A stretch of DNA of 64,000 nt from Prosapia bicincta (Eukaryota > Arthropoda > Insecta > Hemiptera > Cercopidae): the NCBI GenBank assembly GCA_036971475.1, contig JBAIZL010000005.1, forward strand, positions 179,938,886 through 180,002,885, in the 5' to 3' direction. Positions 53,619-64,000 of the stretch are shown here, in pieces. Both the position numbers and the translations under genes were made by a program. Positions within the stretch are counted from its first letter, which is position 1; every line of letters starts with the position of its first letter. The notes beneath the pieces are model-generated. The model searched no databases and was not told where the DNA came from. It saw only the letters and a list, made by a program, of their open reading frames with translations.

Positions 53619-54130
53619 TGTATCCAACCTCTATATATTTTTGGTTAGGGCATCATATCTGAAAGGGAAAATACTAACAATCCACATTTAGACTATTTCT
53701 GAGGAATATTCAATGAGAATGAAGATGTTTTAAAGAATTACTCTTATAGTTCTTGTGAAACTGAATCATGGTGGGACCCAAGTTGATTTAAATTACTCCA
53801 AAATAGTAGCTAAGCATAGCATATATATAAGCTAACACTAGAATTTTAAACTCTTAAAATCGCCCATAAATATTTACTCGAACGATGTATCGATAAAGAT
53901 ACGTACTTTTAATCAGAGAGATAAAATAGACTATATGCTTGCAGAACATTTTAACCAAATGGGGACGATATTTAATTTGCTATCTCTTCTTTCTCGTGTG
54001 AACAGACGCGTAATCCTGTTGTCTCAACTGGCATCGAATGAGCACTTCAAGTTTTCACTTGGATATGTAGTTACATTTATTGGTCACAATATTGGCTTGG
54101 CTCTTACATTTCTTATTTAAGTTTAATTTC
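53619..54130. other. Interval without a recognisable gene
   Basis: Unique-looking AT-rich sequence. Confidence 0.4.
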
Positions 54131-54256
54131 AAAGCGGGAGAAGAGAGGGAGCCAGATAGAGATACTGAGAGAGAGCGAGAGAGGGAAAGACAGAAAGAAT
54201 AGTGGGCAGAGGGAGGAAAAGAGAGAAATACATAAAGCGGAGAGAGAGAAAGAGTT
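54131..54256. repeat. GA-rich purine tract, imperfect
   Basis: GA/GGA/AAGA repeats without a fixed unit. Confidence 0.75.
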
Positions 54257-55064
54257 GACCTTGCTTAGAGATTTCTTGCTACAAAAAGATAGAAGATTCA
54301 TCTAATTAAGAACTGGTAGATTAATTACAATGACATTTACATTAAATACATGTATATTAATACGAAACTCTTGTAGCTTTCTTAATCGCAGATATTTCAA
54401 TAAAGTAACTTCTGAAGTGAAGTTATATTTGCCTCCAAATTTTATTATTATTTTAGGACTTTTGCTAACGTTTGAGAAAGTTAGAGTGGTGTACGTTTGC
54501 CTACACTGTATGATTCTACTAACCTATTTCCGCTCCCACATAATCAGTCCATTGTCTGGTGACGTGAACGAATACATACAAAGTATGTCTCGACCTATCC
54601 TCATGATTGCAATGCACTGTTAGGTCAGTTAACTATGTTTAACGATTTCCTTAAATTATGCGTAGGATCTAATTAAAGGTATGCATTTGTTGTAGCAACG
54701 GATAAATCTTTAATATATGCAACGCAAGTGCGGGCCGTTAGCTGGTAATGGCCCATTACCATTAAGGGGTTAATAGACTGCATGGGAAACAAAGGACAAA
54801 GTGGAAACGGCAGTCACAACTTGTACACCATATCCTGATTAATATAATGACACAAAATATCGTAATAATTGTTTTCTTAGACCAGAAATCAAGCTACGTT
54901 GGCTAAAACTTACGTAGCTTCTATGTAGTAAGCCGAAGGCGTTAAACTCTTCTAGAGAAACCTGCATTTTTGTAGATAATCTGATGCAATTATATTTCCG
55001 TATTAAAAATAAATTATTTTAGGAGAAAATACAAATAACCTGTTTAAACTCTTAACCAAGGCAG
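54257..55064. other. Interval without a recognisable gene
   Basis: Unique-looking. A small hairpin (gtaatggcccattac) lies near 54747. Confidence 0.4.
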
Positions 55065-55635
55065 AGGTCTCTTCTGAAGAAGAGCAAGCGTGCCTGTTGT
55101 GCAGCGATCTCCCCGTAAGGTCAACACTTACAGGATTTCCTAGCATTTAATTATAGGCGACACTTTAACAATAGTGCGAACTCACGACATAGGGAAATGG
55201 GAGACCAGTCGTACACATCAAGGGAGAGGCATCTTCTGAAGAAGAGCAAGCTTGCTTGTTTTGCAGCGATCTACCCTTACAGCGGTCAACACTTACAGGA
55301 CCTCCTAGGATTCAATCTTTGGCAACACTTCAACAATTGTGCAAACTCATAACTAATGGAGATGGGAGACCAGTCATACACATCAAGGGAGAGGCATCTT
55401 CTGAAGGAGAGCAAGCGTGTCTGAAGTGCAGCGATCTCCCCGTATGGTCAACTCTTACAGGATCTCCTAGGATCCAGGCTTAGGTGACACTTCAGTAATG
55501 GTGCGAACTCATAACATAGGGAAATGGGAGACCAGTCGTACACATCAAGGGAGAGGCATTTTATGAAGGAGAGCAAGGGTGTCTGAAGCGCAGCGATCTC
55601 CCTGTAAAGGGAGCCTTTGTCCAGGCTCTCGTGAC
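55065..55635 (+). repeat. 162-bp tandem repeat, 4 copies, with coding-like length behaviour
   Basis: The word gcagcgatct recurs at 55101, 55263, 55428 and 55590, spacings of 162, 165 and 162. In the plus-strand frame each copy encodes a version of EEEQACLLCSDLP with a C-x2-C pair (the second Cys is lost in copy 4), then STLTG. Between copies 2 and 3 the frame is open for a full 55 codons (CSDLPLQRSTLTG ... GRPVIHIKGEASS). The one length difference is exactly one codon (LQR against VR). Copies 1, 3 and 4 hold stops. I do not recognise the peptide; it may derive from an exon or transposon gene, or the pattern may be chance. Confidence 0.8.
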
Positions 55636-55639
55636 ACTT

Positions 55640-56258
55640 ATGCACAACTGTAGCCTACGTCATTTCAGTGCTTTTTTGAATGTATTTTCGCCAACGCTGC
55701 ATTAGTGGTTGATTTAATCACACAAGGTACGGCTGCGGTGGTGTCCAGTATGTAAATAAGCTAGGAAACCAATATGTGGGCTTTCATGTAACTTAGTTAC
55801 TGCCTATAAATTACACAACGGTCTATAAACATTGTCTTGGCACAGCTGACCGAAATAATAGATGAAGTAGCGTCAAAATATTAGTGACTTGATTGGCTAA
55901 AAATGGGAGACAGTGTTTATTGAATAAAGTGAATTTAATCAATATTAGCACTATACGCATTGATTTTTGCACTAAAGAATTTTAAAAGTTAAATTAAATT
56001 TAAAATAATTTGGAAGTTTTAGTCAAAATAAGGTTATTAGAAGGTATAAATTCAAAATTGTTGTTCCTGAATTAAGATTTAGAAAATAGAATAAATGATA
56101 ATTCAAACCGAATGTCTCCAGTTACAGGTAAAATAGCTAACAGTAACACAGGCTTAATAAGTTAATTAGATTTTAGCTAGTGAGAACAATTCACAGTGGC
56201 AAATAATAAAAGAGTTTACTCAAAATCTCACTTTACACTAGCTTATTAATACATTAAA
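55640..56258. other. Interval without a recognisable gene
   Basis: Unique-looking AT-rich sequence. Confidence 0.4.
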
Positions 56259-56286
56259 GTTTCGGCAACGTTGTCGCCTTCATCAG
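56259..56286 (-). ncRNA. Hammerhead-ribozyme-like core, likely from a PLE terminus
   Basis: On the minus strand: ctgatga, then a 6-bp stem ggcgac/gttgcc (one G-U) around aac, then gaaac. It keeps the most canonical core bases of the set. No PLE coding sequence is visible nearby. Confidence 0.5.
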
Positions 56287-56299
56287 TGATTGGATAACG

Positions 56300-56890
56300 C
56301 TAACAGTGATTGTCTTGATGAAGACACCTTTAGCTTTTGCTTTGACTTTGTGAAGTCAGCGTTAGTATTTGCTTTGTCTTTGTGACGTAAGTGTTAACCA
56401 ATGTTTTGGCATTTGCAATGTGACGGCAGCATTGACTTTGGCTTTGTGAAGTCATCGTTAACCTATGCTTTGGCTTTCGCTTTGTTATGGCTGCATTTAC
56501 TTTGGCTTTGTGAAGTCAACTTTAACTTTTGCTTTGACTTTGTGTCGTCAGGGTTATGTTTTGTTTGGCTTTGTGAAGTTATCGTCAACCCATGCTTTGT
56601 GACATCAGCGTTATTTTTGGCTTTGTGAAATTACTTGCCAACATTACTTTTATTTTAACTTTGTGAAGTCAACATTAAAATATGTTTTGGCTTTTGCTTT
56701 GTGGCGTCAGCTTTAGCTTTGGCTTTGAGAATTCAGTTTAACCTTTGCGTTTGCTTTGTAAAGTCAGCGTTAGCTATTGCTATGACTTTGTGAGTCAGCA
56801 ATAACTTTTCCTTTAGCTTTGGATTTGTGAAGCCATCGTTAACATTTTCTTTGGCTGGGTTGTATCGGCGTTGAATTTTGCTGAACAATC
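56300..56890. repeat. Degenerate minisatellite, unit about 32 bp with a 64-bp doublet
   Basis: The phrase tttggctttgtgaagtca recurs near 56436, 56498 and 56564, with shorter variants between (tttgctttgactttgtg). Begins just beyond the hammerhead-like core. Confidence 0.8.
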
Positions 56891-57032
56891 TTTTACGATA
56901 CAAATAAGAATAATCAAGAGTTCTATAATTTCACTAAATGGTAGGCTATAAATCAACCTATATTTAAAATAATAATTAGGACAATTATATTACATGTATT
57001 ATACTTATATTGCCCTACTGTTTCATGAAATC

Positions 57033-57209
57033 TATGAAAAAACGACCAGTGAAATAAGAAGCCGAAATACCCCTACCGCCTCCAAGGACATTCAACCAAG
57101 GGATACCGAATCCGGGATGCGGGAAATAAGCCTCCAAGCTACAGTTCCACTAACCCCTACTACAGTGTAAGTTCATTCAACCAGGGAACCCCCACCTCCT
57201 GTCACTCTC
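57033..57209 (+). repeat. Outer terminal repeat of MULE copy A
   Basis: Shares tatgaaaaaa, acccctaccgcctccaag, attcaaccaagggata and gaatccgggatgcg with the reverse complement of 59602-59804; copy B has about 20 extra bases near the outer end. Confidence 0.8.
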
Positions 57210-57214
57210 AAAAA

Positions 57215-57345
57215 CCAGAAAATGATGAGTTAATTGAGTTTGTTATTATTTTATTGAATACTTAATGGAAAATGAGCAAAATAATATACAAAAATGGAAC
57301 TGCTACAATAGGCTACAAGAAATATGAAGGAAATGGTGACACAAT
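57215..57345 (+). pseudogene. MULE transposase C-terminal fragment (copy A)
   Basis: One frame reads YYFIEYLMENEQNNIQKWNC, the counterpart of FDYFVEHWMESAKNYIQ-WNC in copy B. The match then jumps to the 3' end of the coding region (aagaaatatgaaggaaatgg), showing a deletion there as well. Everything before this segment, including the catalytic core, is lost. Confidence 0.6.
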
Positions 57346-57524
57346 GGCTTGTCCCCGTACTCTCTCCTATCTTCAAATTGCATTAAGTTGACAGTCATAA
57401 AAAAAACAAAAGTATGGAAATAATTATAAAATTGTGTAAATTTTTTTTAATATTGTGAAACGCTATAAAACATTACAAAAAACTATAAAACATAAATAAA
57501 AAAATCACTTACTATAACTTAGCC

Positions 57525-57735
57525 AGTCCAAAGACTGGTTGAATTGTAATGGAAATCAGAAAGCGTAAATATAAGATAATTTAACAGTTTAATTTCTCTT
57601 AGGAAGAGTGTGGATAACCAGGGCAGGTAAAATATTTTGCTTGTCGCTCATTTCATTGAAGATTAAGACTCAAGGCGCAGGTAGGAAAACCTTAATTGTC
57701 GCTAATTCCGCTGGTCGCTTTTTTTTCGCGACACC
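57525..57735 (+). repeat. Inner terminal repeat of MULE copy A
   Basis: Reverse complement of 57869-58090: shares cagggcaggta, gtcgctcatttcattgaaga and ttaagactc. Ends in gtcgc, a T run and cgcgacacc. Confidence 0.8.
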
Positions 57736-57868
57736 GTTTCATGGCTTCGGTTTACTCTCTTAGCATGTTATAGGAGTACTGTTTTCCTAGACGCCGTATC
57801 CCTGTTTAAAGTATTTCTTATACTCTAGTGAACCTAGAAAATCCCGTCACCGGTCTGTGTTTTTAATT
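57736..57868. other. 133-bp spacer between the two MULE copies
   Basis: Its right part (57790-57862: gacgccgtatc, ctgttta, ctctagtgaac, tagaaaatccc, tttttaatt) is repeated in the same orientation at 59810-59893, just outside the far end of copy B. Confidence 0.7.
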
Positions 57869-58090
57869 GGTGTCGTGAAAAAAGCAACCATTAAAATAAG
57901 TGACCATTACGGATTTTCTACCTGCACCTAGAGTCTTAATCTTCAATGAAATGAGCGACAAGCGAAATAAGCGACTATCACAGAATTATACCTGCCCTGG
58001 GTATTTCACACTCTTCTTTAAAAAGTTTGAACTGTTAAATTTCTTTATGTTTTCTGATTTCCAGCACACGTCAACGTGGCTTTGGACCAG
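57869..58090 (-). repeat. 3' terminal repeat of MULE copy B
   Basis: Reverse complement of 57525-57735; starts ggtgtcgtgaaaaaagc and holds gagcgacaagcgaaataagc. Confidence 0.8.
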
Positions 58091-58169
58091 TTCTTTCGTT
58101 TAGGCGTGTTGTAAAATCAGCCTTAAGAAAGTATCGTCAATGATTTTATAAAATTCATCTTTTATAATT

Positions 58170-59258
58170 GTGTGAAACGTTTTTAATGTTAATCCTTTGA
58201 AGGTATAAGAAGTGCAGAGCCTTTATGTCACCATATTCATCATATTTCTTCATTGTTTTTTAATTAGCTGTATCCACTTTCTTTTACTTCAACATTCTTC
58301 CTTTTCCTTCCAAGATTAACTGTAATGTCATTACTATGTACGATGAGTTTTCAGCTTCGGTCTTCAAGCTATTAATAAGTTCTTTGATTCTATCGTCTTC
58401 GAAACATGCTATTAAGTTTAACTGAATTTGTGGTCCTTATTGTGGGCCGCTTATTGTAGCAGTTCCATCATTGTATATAATTTTTGGCACTTTCCATCCA
58501 ATGTTCAACAAAATAATCAAAAAACTCCTTTAATGTATCATTTTATGGTTTTCGAATGTAGATCTCAAACCCACCATCGATTGGGCTTGAAAAATGCAAG
58601 AAATGTACACATTTTTTGACTGTGCGAACTTCTTTATTTTTCTTTGTAGTGTTGCGTAAGGTGCAGATCTTGAACTTTTCTCCGTAAACATTTTTTTCAC
58701 GTGGAAGCATCATCCTTTTACTTCTACTGTTAGAAAGTTTTATTTCACTGCCGGTACTGCTGCTTCAAAATCTACATTTACTTGTCTAGGTTGAAAAAGC
58801 CTGACATAGGTTTCTTTTCTTTTATTTTACAACGAAGAAAAAGCCACTGGATATATATTTGTTTCTTCGGTTGAGTTACCAAAATCAGCATGCATGGAAT
58901 AAATCTGTGAAAATTGTTTACTTGAGCTTTTGAAGGTTCCGCCTTTGAAGAAATATTGACATAATGCTAACCCCTCTCTCGATAAAGTCCCACTGAAAAT
59001 TATGATTCTTTCGCCTGATTTATCATCCGCTAAGAGAAAACCGCTGCCATTTTTCATCTTCAGAGTATCTACGTCTAAATGTATGTCGTCACGCTTCTCT
59101 GGCTCTAACTGATTTCCTTGAACTTTGCTGCTTTGCTGGTACAAAACTCTCTTTATAGTAAGCCGAGTTGCATCTCTGTTACTACAACGTAACCTTTGTT
59201 GGGGAGCTCGCCTACCCCCTGACTGTAGATTTTTGAGACAGCCGTATATCCCGGGCAC
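58170..59258 (-). pseudogene. MULE transposase pseudogene (copy B)
   Basis: The first 143 codons (59258-58827) are open and include FLLADDKSGERIIIFSGT, then GGTFKSSSKQFSQIYSMH at about residues 105-122 and NIYPVAFSSL. MULE transposases have DGTFK...P..F.Q.YTIH...YP..YALL at this point; the first catalytic Asp is Gly here. After a stop the same domain continues in pieces: ETYVRLFQPRQVNVDFEAAV (second catalytic Asp kept), a G-C-x-F-H-like block, KKFAQSK, FDYFVEHWMESAKNYIQ, a stop, then WNCYNKRPTIRTTNS and, in another frame, ACFEDDRIKELINSLKTEAE. Several stops and frameshifts. The enzyme would cut and join element ends; this copy is inactive. Confidence 0.75.
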
Positions 59259-59601
59259 GCTTCCTCGCCGTTTGAAGAGTTTTCTTGGCCTCCAACAATG
59301 TTTTATCTTGGCGCTATCTCATACTAAAAGCCTAGCCATTTTTCGAAAGTGTGAAATTTTGACACTTTTCTGACAGCTCCTCTGAACATTGTCAGAATAT
59401 CGATCCCTCAAAATGTTGGCGCTTGAAGTCATAAGAGTAACCGCCATAGAGCGCACACTGTTTACCTTTGTTGGTTGTAAGGAGTTCCATAGTAGCAAAC
59501 AAAGCTGATAGAACACACAAATATATAACTGGATCGCCATAGTTCACTTAACCACACGATCGTCACACAACAAATACTAAATTAACAGTGATACAGACAG
59601 G

Positions 59602-59804
59602 CATAGTGACATGAATGGGGAATTCTTGGTTGATTGAACGTAGGCTGTTGTAAGGGTAATGGAAGTGTAGCTTGGTGGTTTATTCAGCGCATCCCGGATT
59701 CGCTATCCCTTGGTTGAATGATCTTGGCGGTGGTAGGGGTAGTTTAGCCGCTCATTTCGCACATTCCGTAATGGTTGCTTATTTCACTCGTCGCTTTTTT
59801 CATA
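59602..59804 (-). repeat. 5' terminal repeat of MULE copy B
   Basis: Reverse complement of 57033-57209. Contains a gtcgcttttttcata end word and two related words inside (gccgctcatttcgc, ttgcttatttcact), possible subterminal transposase-binding motifs. Confidence 0.75.
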
Positions 59805-59809
59805 CGTTC

Positions 59810-59893
59810 GACGCCGTATCACTGTTTAAATTATGTCTTATAGAAACTCTAGTAAACATAGAAAATCCCACGACCTGTCCGAGTTTTTAATTA
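59810..59893. repeat. Second direct copy of the MULE-flanking sequence
   Basis: Same orientation and order of words as 57790-57862, so copy B sits between two direct repeats of about 75-85 bp. Confidence 0.65.

Positions 59894-64000
<4,107 letters not shown>

Larger units (their letters stand above)
57033..57735 (+). mobile_element. MULE copy A: internally deleted, plus orientation
   Basis: The 5' end (57033-57209) is the reverse complement of the end at 59602-59804, and the 3' end (about 57525-57735) is the reverse complement of 57869-58090. Between them, plus-strand DNA at about 57215-57345 matches the minus-strand 3' coding region of copy B. So A is a 0.7-kb deletion derivative of the same element, lying in the opposite direction. 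It cannot make transposase. Confidence 0.7.
57869..59804 (-). mobile_element. MULE (Mutator-like) copy B: near full length, minus orientation
   Basis: About 1.94 kb with a transposase pseudogene on the minus strand. Its two ends share a terminal word (gaaaaaagc, aaataag, accattacgga) as imperfect inverted repeats, and each end has its long inverted match in copy A. MULEs commonly have long terminal repeats and 8-10-bp target duplications; I found no clear duplication. Copy B is flanked on both sides by direct copies of a sequence of about 75-85 bp (57790-57862, 59810-59893). Confidence 0.7.

Overview
This 64-kb window looks like gene-poor nuclear DNA from a large, AT-rich invertebrate genome, most likely an arthropod and probably an insect. 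The evidence is long dinucleotide microsatellites, many unrelated minisatellite arrays, frequent short words of the AGGCCTA type, and the mix of transposons (RNase H-bearing LINE, Penelope-like, MULE, Tc1/mariner-superfamily and PIF/Harbinger). That assignment is inference. I recognise no intact host gene, rRNA, convincing tRNA or CRISPR array. Most apparent reading frames are accidental, or run through microsatellites and tandem repeats. Nearly all recognisable protein sequence belongs to decayed mobile elements.

Layout, left to right. 1-900: a 45-bp satellite with higher-order structure. 2,940-5,021: an internally deleted LINE bounded by a 13-bp target-site duplication. 6,215-7,112: a 50-bp minisatellite. 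9,744-11,554: a non-coding foldback element with about 0.79-kb inverted arms. 14.5-15.2 kb and 18.8-19.45 kb: two Penelope-like (PLE) 3' fragments with GIY-YIG coding sequence and hammerhead-like RNA cores. 16.4-17.7 kb: a Tc1/mariner-superfamily transposase remnant split by a 20-bp x 22 minisatellite. 21.2-25.2 kb: 107-bp and 89-bp arrays. 28,537-28,889: a putative MITE. 30.2-30.9 kb: an ACC-rich array. 37.9-42.1 kb: three more arrays (17, 118 and 60 bp). 45.8-46.1 kb: a PIF/Harbinger fragment. 48.2-48.9, 52.7-53.0, 55.1-55.6 and 56.3-56.9 kb: further arrays. 57.0-59.9 kb: two Mutator-like (MULE) copies placed tail to tail, the left one a deletion derivative of the right. The intervals between are unique-looking AT-rich DNA with no gene I can support.

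The genes do not form a pathway. The window is a record of transposon insertion and decay followed by local tandem amplification. The three clearest results are a minisatellite whose origin can be read as slippage between two 9-bp repeats inside a transposase gene, the tail-to-tail MULE pair, and a LINE that kept its 5' end and RNase H but lost endonuclease and reverse transcriptase. All coordinates and periods come from reading by eye, without alignment software, so repeat edges are good to roughly 5-20 bases.
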